Positions 50,777-60,278 are shown, numbered from the stretch's first letter. The stretch is DNA of 64,000 nt from an uncultured Phocaeicola sp. (GCA_944321335.1 CALUKX010000002.1:62001-126000); one strand, 5' to 3'. The notes: generated by a model from the letters alone, not told the origin. Made by a program: numbers and translations.

Positions 50777-51643
50777 CTATTGCTTGTTCGGAAGAAAAGC
50801 GGGTGACGGCAGATGCATTCCCGCTACAACCAATCCGTTCTCTTCGGCATATTGCAGAAAGTATTTCCGCGAAAGAATGGCCAGCCGTTTGTCCATATCG
50901 AAAGAAGCACAGATATCGGGATAAGGCAACTGCAAGGCCGCTCCATGAATCAGGTCGCCTACGACAAGCAGCTTTCCCGTCTTAAACACGGTATGCCCCG
51001 GAGTATGTCCGATAGCGTTCAGAGTCAACACATTTCCAGGCAAGGTATCACCGAACTCAAAAAGATGCAGACGGTCCTTATAGGCTGTCATGGTTTTTAC
51101 CACCTGTGCCTTCTTATCGTCCGGCATGGACATCCATCCGTCGTACTCCATCTTGGCTGCAAAGACTTCAGCTTTAGGAAAAACTACACTGTCGCCTTTC
51201 ATCATACCTCCTATATGATTACCGTGGAAATGTGTCAGATAGATATAATCGATATCCTCTGGGGTGATTCCCATCGTTTTCAAGTGTGGCAGCAGACAAC
51301 TGCTTGAATCACCCAATCCGGTATCGAACAAGATTCGCTTGCCGTTTGTCTGCACCAAGAAAGTACTCATGGAAGCCGGAACCCCTTCCTGAAGTCCCAG
51401 GCTGTCGATAACCTGTTTGGAAGCACCCTCGAACAAGGAACTTGGCATCAGCTTGGGGGCTGCATTATCTTGGATCCAAGTAACCGCCAGAGTGTCCAGC
51501 TGAATCGTTTTCAGACCTTCTGTTTCTGTCGCTATCGTATCTGTCATTTCTACCGTGATATCCTGTTTGCCCGATTTGCCCCCACAAGAAGCAAGAAACA
51601 ATACCGACAAACCAATTACCCATTTATTCATGTTCTGTCTCAT
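50777..51643 (-). CDS. MBL-fold metallo-hydrolase lipoprotein with altered metal motif
   Basis: The 288-residue product has a lipoprotein signal (WVIGLSVLFLASCGG) and a metallo-beta-lactamase fold. It has LTHFHGNHIGG, IGHTPGHTVF and VVGDLIHG, plus FDTGLGDS. The usual HxHxDH becomes HFHGNH: the Asp that binds the second metal is Asn (codon AAT). Other ligands look intact, so a one-metal or altered enzyme is possible. The substrate is unknown. It is monocistronic, on the outer face of a membrane. Confidence 0.85.
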   Translation of the reverse strand: MRQNMNKWVIGLSVLFLASCGGKSGKQDITVEMTDTIATETEGLKTIQLDTLAVTWIQDNAAPKLMPSSLFEGASKQVIDSLGLQEGVPASMSTFLVQTNGKRILFDTGLGDSSSCLLPHLKTMGITPEDIDYIYLTHFHGNHIGGMMKGDSVVFPKAEVFAAKMEYDGWMSMPDDKKAQVVKTMTAYKDRLHLFEFGDTLPGNVLTLNAIGHTPGHTVFKTGKLLVVGDLIHGAALQLPYPDICASFDMDKRLAILSRKYFLQYAEENGLVVAGMHLPSPAFLPNKQ

Positions 51644-51671
51644 AATACCCCTTTATTTTTATGTTGTACTA

Positions 51672-51679
51672 CAAAAATA
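51672..51679 (-). promoter_or_regulatory. -7 box for the MBL-fold gene
   Basis: TATTTTTG (minus strand) fits TAnnTTTG, 29 bases before the start codon. No good -33 element is seen at the normal distance. Confidence 0.5.
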
Positions 51680-51867
51680 CACTTTATTCTCATTTTCCTA
51701 AATAATCAGGGAACAATATTGCTATTTTTATCTTATTTGACGCCTATTCCCGAATGACTTTGCAAATATTCCGATGCGTCTTTATATTTCAGACAATGTA
51801 TTTTAACATTTTTCGGAATATCCTTTGATATTTTGGCGAAACATCAAGAGATTCCACCTTCAAATCT

Positions 51868-52461
51868 CTACACGAATGAAATCATGCGGCAATCGAGTTC
51901 CACTTCGCCGAATTCGATCATCGCATTGAACAGACGGATTTTTGAATAGTTGCCAAGATCATCCGCACGGATATCCGCTTCATGAATGATCCCATTATCC
52001 AACAAATATTGGCGGTTGGTACCTGCCAATAAGGGTATCCGAGGAGTTGACCATCTATATCCGTCCCATAATGCGATATTGGCAATGGAAGTATCGGTCA
52101 GCAGTCCGTTCTTTACAATAAGTATCTCATCAGCCTGTCCCCGACATCCGAAAAGCCTGTCCAAAGAAGAACGGTCAACAGATTTCAATGAATAATCAAT
52201 TTCATCATCGGCAACAAGTTTTAAGGAACGGACAGGACGGATATGGTATGGGATATATTCGATCTTCCGGATTTCATCATCATATTCTATCCGGCAACGG
52301 GTGCGCTCCTTGTATTTTTCAGGAACAAGCAGACCGGGCAGACACATCGCATCCCCTTTTCCGAAAACGGAATGCATCGTAGCCGCCATTCTTCGGATAT
52401 GATAATCCAAACGGTATATACGACCACATTCAATATGGATTGTTTCAATAAATCGGCACAT
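51868..52461 (-). CDS. pabC: Aminodeoxychorismate lyase (class IV aminotransferase fold)
   Basis: The 197-residue product has the short PLP-fold-IV layout: YRLDYHIRRMAATM, a middle lysine near SLKSVDRSSLDRL, ILIVKNGLLTDTSIANIAL and the C-terminal block TRQYLLDNG-like GTNRQYLLDNG. It releases pyruvate from 4-amino-4-deoxychorismate to give p-aminobenzoate for folate. Its start overlaps the pabB stop by 17 bases. Confidence 0.88.
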   Translation of the reverse strand: MCRFIETIHIECGRIYRLDYHIRRMAATMHSVFGKGDAMCLPGLLVPEKYKERTRCRIEYDDEIRKIEYIPYHIRPVRSLKLVADDEIDYSLKSVDRSSLDRLFGCRGQADEILIVKNGLLTDTSIANIALWDGYRWSTPRIPLLAGTNRQYLLDNGIIHEADIRADDLGNYSKIRLFNAMIEFGEVELDCRMISFV

Positions 52462-53443
52462 AAATCTTTTGTTTCATTTCATTATACTCTGCACGAACAT
52501 CACTTTGGAAAGTGATGCCTCCTCCACTTTTAAATACCATTGTCCCGTCCGGCAACTGTTCGATAAAACGGATCAGTACGGCACTATCCAGATTTTTCCC
52601 GTCGAAGAAACCCGCAACTCCCGTATAGAATCCTCGTTCGTATGTTTCGGCCTCTCGGATAATATCCACGGTCTTTTTCTTTGGTGCTCCGGTAATCGAA
52701 CCGGCAGGCAGCATGCGGAAGAACAGATCGCCCAGACGTGTTGCATAATCTTCTGGCAAACGGCCACGGATTTCCGAACTCATCTGCAGCAAAGGTCCTT
52801 TGTGAGTTTGCAACTTATCGATATAGCGATACCGGGTTACGGTCACACCATCGGATATCTGACTCAAATCATTGCGTATCAAATCGGTAATTGTAGCATG
52901 TTCGGCCGATTCCTTCATATCTTCCAGCAGACGATTCTCCGCATCGGGTAAAGTCGCATCAATAGTTCCTTTCATCGGATAAGAACAAATCATCCCATCG
53001 ATTATCCGTACAAAGATTTCCGGAGAAAAAACCACGAACTTATCTTTCATCCACAATTTGTATCTCGCTTCCGCATAATCGAAAATCTGTCGCAACGTCA
53101 GATCGGTCTTTACAGGTGTGGCACAAGTCAGATTGGTCAGAAACGAGTTTCCTGCATGCAGGTTACGGGAAACCACATCAAACGAACGGCGATACGATTC
53201 GAACGATTCCGGTTGTGTTTCCCAAAGGAAATCCAAAGGTTTCGCGGTTCCTGTATTTCCGGCGTTCGTCACTTCCGGAAAACGATATAAAAGTTCATCC
53301 GAAGGGATATCCTCCGGACGTTCTACAATACACCGTTTCTCATCGAAACCAATCAGAAAGAAAAAGCTCTTTCCTTGCTTGCCCCACAAGTTCATCTTCG
53401 CAACCGCCTCATCCCGATTGCAGAAAGAAAGAGAAGTCTTCAT
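52445..53443 (-). CDS. pabB: Aminodeoxychorismate synthase component I
   Basis: The 332-residue product is the short Bacteroidetes form of the chorismate-binding enzyme. It has SYPMKGTIDAT, DLIRNDLSQIS and GSITGAPKKKTVDIIREAE, with a C-terminal GGGITFQSDVRAEYNEM. It makes 4-amino-4-deoxychorismate from chorismate and ammonia. No glutamine amidotransferase (pabA) is adjacent, so it must be supplied elsewhere or shared. ATGA overlap with the DUF454 gene. Confidence 0.9.
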   Translation of the reverse strand: MKTSLSFCNRDEAVAKMNLWGKQGKSFFFLIGFDEKRCIVERPEDIPSDELLYRFPEVTNAGNTGTAKPLDFLWETQPESFESYRRSFDVVSRNLHAGNSFLTNLTCATPVKTDLTLRQIFDYAEARYKLWMKDKFVVFSPEIFVRIIDGMICSYPMKGTIDATLPDAENRLLEDMKESAEHATITDLIRNDLSQISDGVTVTRYRYIDKLQTHKGPLLQMSSEIRGRLPEDYATRLGDLFFRMLPAGSITGAPKKKTVDIIREAETYERGFYTGVAGFFDGKNLDSAVLIRFIEQLPDGTMVFKSGGGITFQSDVRAEYNEMKQKIYVPIY

Positions 53444-53805
53444 TTAGCAGTCCGTGTCTTGAATGATAATATATAAACAGTCACACTGATTACGACTACC
53501 GCCATTATCGCTTTAAGCCACCACTGCGGGAACAGGAAGATGATGCAGTGCAAGCCTGTTATCCACAACAAAGCCAAGGCGATGACTTTAGCCCGTAAAG
53601 GTATCGACCGGTCTTCCCGGAAACTCTTGATGTATGGTCCCAGATAACGATGCGACAACAACCATCCGTACATCCTCGGAGAACTGCGGAAAAACAAGGC
53701 AGCCGACAGCAGCAGGAAAGGTGTGGTAGGAAGCACCGGCAGGAAAATACCCAAGATACCCAATACCAGCGAGATACAACCCAGTATGACGAAAATGTAT
53801 TTCAT
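53440..53805 (-). CDS. DUF454 (YbaN-like) membrane protein
   Basis: The 121-residue product has several hydrophobic helices. The family motif is LGILGIFLPVLPTTPFLLLSAALFFRSS near the N-terminus, with a second half ending in VYILSF. It is an inner-membrane protein of unknown function. It is the first gene of a three-gene operon with pabB-pabC, and only 5-13 bases from its -7 box. Confidence 0.85.
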   Translation of the reverse strand: MKYIFVILGCISLVLGILGIFLPVLPTTPFLLLSAALFFRSSPRMYGWLLSHRYLGPYIKSFREDRSIPLRAKVIALALLWITGLHCIIFLFPQWWLKAIMAVVVISVTVYILSFKTRTAK

Positions 53806-53810
53806 GCTTG

Positions 53811-53818
53811 CAAAGATA
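53811..53818 (-). promoter_or_regulatory. -7 box of DUF454-pabBC operon
   Basis: TATCTTTG on the minus strand ends only 5 bases before the start codon at 53805. With the usual -7 to +1 distance, transcription would begin at or inside the ATG, suggesting a leaderless or very short 5' UTR. No exact TTTG is found at 19-21 nt upstream. Confidence 0.5.
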
Positions 53819-53834
53819 CATCGAATTTATGGTA

Positions 53835-53864
53835 TTGCCTATTAAAATAAAAACTCTACCTTTG
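53835..53864 (+). promoter_or_regulatory. Promoter for the galactose mutarotase gene
   Basis: TTG (53835-53837), a 19-nt spacer and TACCTTTG (53857-53864) fit the Bacteroides consensus. It is divergent to the DUF454-pab -7 box, only 17 bases away. Confidence 0.75.
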
Positions 53865-53893
53865 TGATACGCTTTAATTAACTTAAAATTACT

Positions 53894-55039
53894 ATGACAT
53901 ACAGAAAACTATACTCTATTGCGGGTATCGGACTGGCAGCCGTATTGCTGGCTTCATGCTCCACTCAGAAGTTTGTCAGTGCTTCGGGACTCGATAGCCG
54001 GAATTTCTTAGAGAAAGTCGACGGAAAGAAGACGGCTTTGTATAAGATAACAAACAAGAACGGTATGGAGGCTTGCATAACCAATTACGGTGCCCGAGTG
54101 GTATCGCTTATGGTTCCCGATAAGGACGGACAACTGCAGGATGTAGTCTGTGGCTTTCCCACCATTCAGGAATATACAGGCCAGTCGCAGAATCACGGAG
54201 CAATTGTAGGACGTTATATCGGACGTATCCTCGGTGCAAAATATACCCTTGATGGCGTAGAATATAAGCTGCAGGCCAACCATCAGTTGGGACATACGGC
54301 TCATGGTGGAAATCCGAATTTCGGCGCACGTATGTGGAAGGTCGTAAGGACTACTCCGTCGTCGGTTACTCTCTCCTATCTTTCTCCCGATGGTGAAAAC
54401 GGTTTCCCCGGAAATCTGAAAGTGACCCTTACCTATACCATAACTGATGACAATGCCCTCGATCTCCGTTTCGAAGCCACTACCGACAAGCCGACGGTTC
54501 TGAACCTCTGCAACCATTCGTTCTTCAATATCTCGGGCAATCTCAACAAAAGCGTGGAAGACCAGATCATGTGGGTGGACGGTGATTATTTCACCCCATA
54601 CGATAAGAATAAATGTGTAACAGGAGAAATGTGGCCTGTCGAATCCACTCCGCTCAACTTCAAGCAGCCTCATGCCATCGGAGATCATATCAATGATAAA
54701 TACGGTCAGTTGGGAATAGTAAACGGCTACGACCATGCTTGGGTGTTGAACAATCCCGGAGATGATACCAGACCGGCCATGTGGGTGTACGACAAACAGA
54801 GCGGACGTAAGATGGAAGTCTATACCACCGAACCGGGTATCCATATCTATACCGGCAACGGACTGAAAGGAAAGGTGAAGGGAAAGAACGATATCTACTA
54901 CCCTTTCCGAGCCGCAGTTTGCTTCGAAACCTGCCATTTCCAGGACAGTCCCAACAATCCGCAGTTCGCGTCTACCGCCTTACATCCCGGAGAAACATTC
55001 AAAAGCCATACGGCATTCAAGTTTTCTATCGGAGAATAA
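53894..55039 (+). CDS. galM: Galactose mutarotase (aldose 1-epimerase), lipoprotein
   Basis: The 381-residue product starts with a lipoprotein signal (IGLAAVLLASCSTQ). It then has the epimerase family pattern: NYGARVVSLMVPDKDG, QNHGAIVGRYIGRI, LGHTAHGGNPNFG, LNLCNHSFFNISG (catalytic His) and CFETCHFQDSPN (catalytic Glu). It interconverts alpha and beta anomers of galactose or related sugars. The lipid anchor places it outside the cytoplasm, which suits sugar uptake in Bacteroides. It is monocistronic. Confidence 0.93.
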   Translation: MTYRKLYSIAGIGLAAVLLASCSTQKFVSASGLDSRNFLEKVDGKKTALYKITNKNGMEACITNYGARVVSLMVPDKDGQLQDVVCGFPTIQEYTGQSQNHGAIVGRYIGRILGAKYTLDGVEYKLQANHQLGHTAHGGNPNFGARMWKVVRTTPSSVTLSYLSPDGENGFPGNLKVTLTYTITDDNALDLRFEATTDKPTVLNLCNHSFFNISGNLNKSVEDQIMWVDGDYFTPYDKNKCVTGEMWPVESTPLNFKQPHAIGDHINDKYGQLGIVNGYDHAWVLNNPGDDTRPAMWVYDKQSGRKMEVYTTEPGIHIYTGNGLKGKVKGKNDIYYPFRAAVCFETCHFQDSPNNPQFASTALHPGETFKSHTAFKFSIGE

Positions 55040-55051
55040 GAGATAAAGCAA

Positions 55052-55082
55052 AGGAGAAGACCATCAACGGTCTTCTCCTTTT
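55052..55082 (+). terminator. Terminator after galM
   Basis: An inverted repeat of GAGAAGACC with GGTCTTCTC, around ATCAAC, is followed by CTTTTT. It lies 15 bases after the galM stop. Confidence 0.82.
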
Positions 55083-55112
55083 TCATTCCATGAAGGGAAA
55101 AACAAACGAGAG

Positions 55113-55280
55113 TCAGAATAATTTAATCCATCGTTCTCCTCCGGAAAGGTTCTGGAGGAAATAGACTAACGCAAAGGACAAAGCTATCACCACAAAACAA
55201 CTGATACAGAATATCAATTTGCCTCCGGGACTCATTGCCTTGAACGTATTCCGACTATCCTTCAAAATTTTCTCAATCAT
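55113..55280 (-). CDS. Small membrane protein of 55 residues
   Basis: The frame from ATG 55280 to TGA 55113-55115 encodes MIEKILKDSRNTFKAMSPGG, a single transmembrane helix (IFCISCFVVIALSFALVYFL), and a short charged end (SGGERWIKLF). It lies alone in an otherwise empty gap on the opposite strand from its neighbours. The clean helix with basic/charged flanks supports it; expression is unproven. Confidence 0.5.
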   Translation of the reverse strand: MIEKILKDSRNTFKAMSPGGKLIFCISCFVVIALSFALVYFLQNLSGGERWIKLF

Positions 55281-55386
55281 AACCTAATTATTATCTATTA
55301 CACTGCAAAGATTCTTGAAGGATGTGCCATATTAATGCACAGGAAAAGTATTTTTTTGTTCCGTTTCCATTATCCGTAGAAAACAT

Positions 55387-55394
55387 TAATTTTG
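55387..55394 (+). promoter_or_regulatory. -7 box for umuD-umuC
   Basis: TAATTTTG fits TAnnTTTG, 21 bases before the umuD start. The nearest TTTG is 28 nt upstream, too far for the consensus. No SOS box could be identified. Confidence 0.5.
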
Positions 55395-55415
55395 CATATC
55401 TAGAAACCGAAACGA

Positions 55416-55865
55416 ATGACTAAACTGATTCTTTATTCAGCCGATCTGAGCACCCATCTGGAACTGCTTTTCGCCGATCAGGGTGTGAGAGCCGGATTCC
55501 CTAGTCCGGCCCAGGATTATCTTAGCGATTCGCTCGACCTCAACAAAGAGCTGATACGCCATCCGGCCACTACCTTCTATGCCAAGGCCGTAGGTGATTC
55601 GATGATCGGGTTCGGTATTTCCGACGGTGATCTGCTTGTCATCGATAAGGGTATCGATCCGGTAGATGGAGATATCGTGGTAGCTTTTATCGACGGTGAA
55701 TTTACCTTGAAACGCATCCGTAAGGACGAGAATGAGGATTGTGTATGGCTCGTTCCCGGAAATCCCGAATATGAACCTATCAAGGTGACCGAAGAGAATA
55801 ATTTCATCATCTGGGGTGTTCTTACCTACAATATCAAACGACAACTTAACCGTAACCGCAAATGA
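55416..55865 (+). CDS. umuD: UmuD-like SOS mutagenesis protein
   Basis: The 149-residue product is an S24/LexA-type autoprotease: cleavage site RAGFPSP (A-G, residues ~26-32), catalytic Ser in VGDSMIGFGI (~65) and Lys in EFTLKRIRK (~101). After RecA-triggered self-cleavage it activates the polymerase encoded next. It overlaps umuC as ATGA. Confidence 0.92.
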   Translation: MTKLILYSADLSTHLELLFADQGVRAGFPSPAQDYLSDSLDLNKELIRHPATTFYAKAVGDSMIGFGISDGDLLVIDKGIDPVDGDIVVAFIDGEFTLKRIRKDENEDCVWLVPGNPEYEPIKVTEENNFIIWGVLTYNIKRQLNRNRK

Positions 55866-57130
55866 TAGCGTTGGTCGACTGCAACAATTTCTATGCATCC
55901 TGCGAACGTGTGTTCAATCCGGCATTGAACGGCAAGCCCGTAGTCATCCTTTCCAACAACGACGGATGTATCATTGCACGTAGCAACGAAGCCAAGATGT
56001 TGGGGATCGGGATGGGTACTCCGTTTTATCAGGCTCGTGAGATGCTCGAGAAGCATCAGGTGGCAGTCTTCAGCAGTAACTATAACCTCTATGGCGATAT
56101 GAGCCGAAGAGTGATGATGCTGCTTTCCGAATTTACTCCGAACCTCATCCAGTATTCCATCGACGAAGCATTCATGGACCTTTCCGGTTTGGGAGAAGGT
56201 GAAACATTGCGCGATTACGGCAAACGGATAGTACGTACGGTCACACGTGGTACAGGTATTCCTGTAACGATGGGTATCGGTCCTACCAAGACATTGGCCA
56301 AGCTTGCAAGCCGTTTCGGGAAGAAATACAAGGGTTACGAAGGTGTCTGTATCATCGATACGGAGGAGAAACGTGAGAAGGCGCTGAAGGCTTGCGATAT
56401 AGGTGATGTGTGGGGTATCGGACGACGGCACAGGAAACGGATGTATTATTTCGATATCCGTACGGCTTGGGATTTCTGCTGTAAGTCCGAAAGTTGGGTA
56501 CGGAAATATTTTACCGTTACTGGCGTGCGTACATGGAAGGAGCTGCAGGGGATCGATTGTATCGTGGAAGATGATATGACCGATAAGAAGAGTATCTGTA
56601 CCAGCCGGAGTTTTCCGGGTCAGGGTATCAATCGATTGGAGGTATTGGAAGAGGCTGTAGCCAATTTTACTGCAGCCTGTGCCCGTAAGTTGAAGGAACA
56701 GGACAGCTGCTGCAGCGGACTCACTGTTTTCGCTTATACGAGCCGTTTCCGTGAAGATATAGTCTCCTACCAGATTAACCGGAACATTCATTTACAGGTG
56801 CCTACAAACGATACTCAGGAGCTTGTTTCCACATCAGTAAAGATGCTTCGGGAATCATGGATCGGAAACGGTGCCTTGTATAAGAAAGCGGGAGTCATCG
56901 TTTGGGATATCTGCCCCGATACGGCCATCCAGACTTCCCTTTTCGATACGGTCGACCGTGAGAAACAAGCCCGTCTGGCTGCAGCCATCGATGCCATCAA
57001 CCGAAAGAACGGACACAATACGGTAAAGGTTGCCGTACAAGGCTTCGACAAGAGTTGGCATCTTACCTGCGAACATATCAGCAAGCAATATACGACGAAT
57101 CTCAATGAGGTGATACGTGTAAAGACCTAA
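55862..57130 (+). CDS. umuC: Y-family DNA polymerase UmuC
   Basis: The 422-residue translesion polymerase starts MIALVDCNNFYASCERVFNP. It has the catalytic block SIDEAFMDLSGLG (Asp-Glu), VTMGIGPTKTLAKLAS (HhH area) and a C-terminal little-finger region. It copies past damaged bases after UmuD activation. It is cotranscribed with umuD. Confidence 0.95.
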   Translation: MIALVDCNNFYASCERVFNPALNGKPVVILSNNDGCIIARSNEAKMLGIGMGTPFYQAREMLEKHQVAVFSSNYNLYGDMSRRVMMLLSEFTPNLIQYSIDEAFMDLSGLGEGETLRDYGKRIVRTVTRGTGIPVTMGIGPTKTLAKLASRFGKKYKGYEGVCIIDTEEKREKALKACDIGDVWGIGRRHRKRMYYFDIRTAWDFCCKSESWVRKYFTVTGVRTWKELQGIDCIVEDDMTDKKSICTSRSFPGQGINRLEVLEEAVANFTAACARKLKEQDSCCSGLTVFAYTSRFREDIVSYQINRNIHLQVPTNDTQELVSTSVKMLRESWIGNGALYKKAGVIVWDICPDTAIQTSLFDTVDREKQARLAAAIDAINRKNGHNTVKVAVQGFDKSWHLTCEHISKQYTTNLNEVIRVKT

Positions 57131-57170
57131 CATTCCTTACAATATCAGCTACTAGTACCTATAATAAAGA

Positions 57171-57206
57171 ATCAGCTCCGCCACAGATTCCTGCAGCAGA
57201 GCTGAT
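57171..57206. terminator. Terminator between umuC and fhs
   Basis: An 8-bp stem, ATCAGCTC (57171-57178) with GAGCTGAT (57199-57206), is followed by ATATTTTT on the + side. It serves umuC and possibly the opposing fhs. Confidence 0.75.
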
Positions 57207-57250
57207 ATATTTTTGGGGAGATACCTCCCTATCATCTGTTCCTATTCAAA

Positions 57251-58921
57251 TCAGGACAATCCTTCGATTTCACCGTTTACGATATCGATGTGAAGTGCCT
57301 GAGATTCCTTAGGCAATCCCGGCATACGCATGATATCTCCAGCGATAGCCACAATCATTTCGGCACCGCCGTTCAATACAATGTCGCGTACGTTGACAGT
57401 AAATCCGTCTTCAGCCGCTCCATAAAGTTTCGGATCGGTAGAGAACGAATATTGGGTCTTGGCGATACAAACCGGGAACTTGTCGTAACCCAGTTCCTGA
57501 GCCATCTTGATCTTCTTTTGGGCAACAGCGCTGAAAGTAACCGAAGTGGCTCCGTACAGGTTGCAAGCAACCTTAGTAACCTTTTCTTCGATACTGTCGT
57601 TATCATCGTAAGCCAGATGCAATGGAGCCGACGGCTGTTTTTCGATGGTTTCTACCACCAGATTAGCCAGTTCTACAGCACCCGGACCACCTTCTACGAA
57701 AGCGTTGTTTACGGCGAAACCTACGCCCATTCCGGCGCAATGCTGACGTACCATTTCGATTTCCTCATCTACATCGTTGGCGTAACGGTTGAATGCAACC
57801 ACTACGGTCTGACCGAACGAACGCATGTTGCGGATGTGCTTGTCGAGGTTCGCCAAGCCATGCTTCAAGCCTTCCATGTTCGGTTCCTTGATAGCGTCAA
57901 CGCTCACACCACCGTGCATCTTCAAGCCCTGTGCTGTAGCAACGATAACTGTCAGCTTAGGCTGCAGACCAGCTTTGCGGCACTTGATGTCGAAGAATTT
58001 TTCAGCACCCAGATCGGCACCGAATCCGGCTTCTGTAATTACATAATCGCCGAAGGTCATCGCCATCTTGGTAGCAAGGATTGAGTTACATCCGTGGGCG
58101 ATATTGGCGAACGGACCGCCATGCACGAATGCAGGAGTATTTTCGGTAGTCTGAACCAAGTTTGGAGAAATTGCATCTTTCAGCAGCACTGTAATGGCAC
58201 CTGCGATACCCAGATCCTTTACAGTCAGCGGCTTGTTGTCGATGGTATATCCGAGGAGGATATTTTCGATACGACGGCGCAAATCGTCTTCATCGGTTGC
58301 CAGACAAAGGATGGCCATGATTTCTGATGCCGGAGTGATATCGAAGCCCGATTCACGGGTGATACCGTTGGTCTTGGCTCCCAGTCCGGTCACGATGTAA
58401 CGTAGCCCACGATCGTTTACGTCCATCACACGGTTCCAAAGCACTTCTTTCATAGCAAAGCCTTTGTCTTGGTTCTGGTACATGTAATTGTCCAGCAAAG
58501 CAGTGATCATGTTGTGTGCTGAAGTGATGGCGTGGAAGTCGCCGGTAAAGTGAAGGTTGATCTTGTCCATCGGAAGGACCTGTGCATAACCGCCACCGGC
58601 TGCACCTCCTTTCATACCGAAGCAAGGACCTAGTGAAGGCTCACGAAGCGCACAGATGGCGTTCTTGCCGATTTTGTTCAATCCTAAGGCCAAACCTACA
58701 GAAACGGTAGTCTTACCGATACCGGCCTTTGTCGGAGTGATGGAAGTAACCAAGATTAAGTTACTCTTGTTGATTTTCTCTTTATCGATGAGTTTTACAG
58801 GAACTTTGGCGATGTAACGCCCGTAAGGCTCTAACTCTTCGGTAGGTATACAGCATTTGGCAGCTACCTCATTGATGTCAGCAAGCTTGATGCTGCGTGC
58901 AATTTCAATATCTGATTTCAT
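57251..58921 (-). CDS. fhs: Formate-tetrahydrofolate ligase
   Basis: The 556-residue product has a P-loop, [17 protein letters not shown] (~66-82), and [32 protein letters not shown] and the [17 protein letters not shown] block. It makes 10-formyl-THF from formate, ATP and THF for one-carbon metabolism, including purine synthesis. It is monocistronic on the minus strand. Confidence 0.97.
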   Translation of the reverse strand: MKSDIEIARSIKLADINEVAAKCCIPTEELEPYGRYIAKVPVKLIDKEKINKSNLILVTSITPTKAGIGKTTVSVGLALGLNKIGKNAICALREPSLGPCFGMKGGAAGGGYAQVLPMDKINLHFTGDFHAITSAHNMITALLDNYMYQNQDKGFAMKEVLWNRVMDVNDRGLRYIVTGLGAKTNGITRESGFDITPASEIMAILCLATDEDDLRRRIENILLGYTIDNKPLTVKDLGIAGAITVLLKDAISPNLVQTTENTPAFVHGGPFANIAHGCNSILATKMAMTFGDYVITEAGFGADLGAEKFFDIKCRKAGLQPKLTVIVATAQGLKMHGGVSVDAIKEPNMEGLKHGLANLDKHIRNMRSFGQTVVVAFNRYANDVDEEIEMVRQHCAGMGVGFAVNNAFVEGGPGAVELANLVVETIEKQPSAPLHLAYDDNDSIEEKVTKVACNLYGATSVTFSAVAQKKIKMAQELGYDKFPVCIAKTQYSFSTDPKLYGAAEDGFTVNVRDIVLNGGAEMIVAIAGDIMRMPGLPKESQALHIDIVNGEIEGLS

Positions 58922-58947
58922 AAAATCGATTTTAAATTTTGGATAGG

Positions 58948-58955
58948 CAAAGATA
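58948..58955 (-). promoter_or_regulatory. -7 box for fhs
   Basis: TATCTTTG on the minus strand lies 27 bases before the fhs start codon. No TTTG lies at the consensus distance, so only the -7 box is supported. Confidence 0.5.
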
Positions 58956-58966
58956 CGATTTTTTTA

Positions 58967-58974
58967 TAACTTTG
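58967..58974 (+). promoter_or_regulatory. -7 box for the alcohol dehydrogenase gene
   Basis: TAACTTTG fits TAnnTTTG and lies about 77 bases before the start codon at 59052. It is divergent from the fhs -7 box 11 bases away, so the two genes share a short regulatory region. No -33 element at the right distance. Confidence 0.45.
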
Positions 58975-59051
58975 TGACACTGCAACCGAGGTTTTGCAGC
59001 ATACTTACGAAACTTTAAACCGTATTATTATAATAAGAAAGGAGAAATCTT

Positions 59052-60227
59052 ATGAACAACTTTACTTTTTATAGTCCCACCGAATTCGTGTTCGGTAAGG
59101 ATACAGAATTGCAGACAGGCGAACTGGTAAGAAAATACAACGGACATAAGGCGCTTATCGTCTATGGTGGCGGTTCGGTTGTCCGCAGCGGATTGCTCGA
59201 CCGTGTGAAGACTTCGCTGAAGAATGCCGGTGTCGAGTTTGTCGAACTGGGTGGTGTGCAGCCTAATCCTACCGATCCGAAAGTGTATGAGGGTATCGAC
59301 CTCGGAAGATCGGAGAAGGTCGATTTCCTGCTTCCTGTAGGTGGAGGTTCGGTTATTGATACAGCCAAGGCCATTGCAGCCGGTATCCTTTACGACGGTG
59401 ATTTCTGGGATTTCTATGTAGGCAAGGTAGTCATCAAGAAGGCTTTGCGTCTGGGTGTCGTGCTGACTATCCCTGCAGCCGGTAGCGAAGGTTCGGGCAA
59501 TTCGGTCATCACCAAGGTCGACGGATTGAAGAAGTTGAGTGTGCGTACCCCCGAAGCACTCCGTCCGGCTTTTGCTGTCATGAATCCTGAACTTACCTAT
59601 ACTCTCCCCGCCTGGCAGACAGCTTCCGGCGTTACGGATATGATGGCTCATATCATGGAGCGTTATTTTTCAAATACCCAAGGAGTCGAAATTGCCGACC
59701 GTATGTGTGAGGGTGTGCTCAAATCAATCATTACCGAAGCTCCGAAAGTCATCGCCGACCCGAAAGATTACAATGCACGTGCCAATATCATGTGGGCCGG
59801 TACTGTGGCTCATAACGGAACTTGCGGCGTAGGTTGCGTCGAGGATTGGGCTTCCCATTTCATGGAACACGAAGTGAGTGCCGTTTACGATGTTACCCAC
59901 GGAGCCGGACTGGCTGTCATCTTCCCGGCATGGCTCACTTACATGGCCGATCACAACGTGCATAAGGTGGCTCAGTTTGCCGAACGTGTATGGGATGTTC
60001 CGGCTTCCGACGACAAGAAAGCCGTTGCTCTCGAAGGTATCGCACGTTTCAAGAAGTTCCTGAAAGCAATCGGTATGCCTGTCACTTTCAAGGAATTGGG
60101 TATCGAAAATCCGGATATCGACCTGTTGGTCAAGAAGCTGCATGAAAACAAGGGTGAACTGGTCGGCAATTATGTTCAGCTCGACAAGAAAGCTACCCGC
60201 GAAATCTATGAGCTTGCAAACCGTTAA
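59052..60227 (+). CDS. Iron-containing alcohol dehydrogenase
   Basis: The 391-residue product has the family pattern: NAD(P) region GGGSVVRSGLLDRV, GGGSVIDTAKAIAAG (~96-110), and metal-binding residues in DMMAHIMERYF and THGAGLAVIFPAWLTYM, plus the conserved NGTCGVGCVEDWASHFMEHE block. It is of the YqhD/butanol dehydrogenase type and probably reduces aldehydes with NADPH. It is monocistronic, with a terminator after it. Confidence 0.93.
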   Translation: MNNFTFYSPTEFVFGKDTELQTGELVRKYNGHKALIVYGGGSVVRSGLLDRVKTSLKNAGVEFVELGGVQPNPTDPKVYEGIDLGRSEKVDFLLPVGGGSVIDTAKAIAAGILYDGDFWDFYVGKVVIKKALRLGVVLTIPAAGSEGSGNSVITKVDGLKKLSVRTPEALRPAFAVMNPELTYTLPAWQTASGVTDMMAHIMERYFSNTQGVEIADRMCEGVLKSIITEAPKVIADPKDYNARANIMWAGTVAHNGTCGVGCVEDWASHFMEHEVSAVYDVTHGAGLAVIFPAWLTYMADHNVHKVAQFAERVWDVPASDDKKAVALEGIARFKKFLKAIGMPVTFKELGIENPDIDLLVKKLHENKGELVGNYVQLDKKATREIYELANR

Positions 60228-60248
60228 TCATACTTTCAATATTGAATC

Positions 60249-60278
60249 AGGGAGACCATTCATTTGGCCTCCCTTTTT
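60249..60278 (+). terminator. Terminator after the alcohol dehydrogenase gene
   Basis: AGGGAG (60249-60254) pairs with CTCCCT (60269-60274), with CC/GG inside, and a TTTTT run follows. It lies about 22 bases after the stop. Confidence 0.85.
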
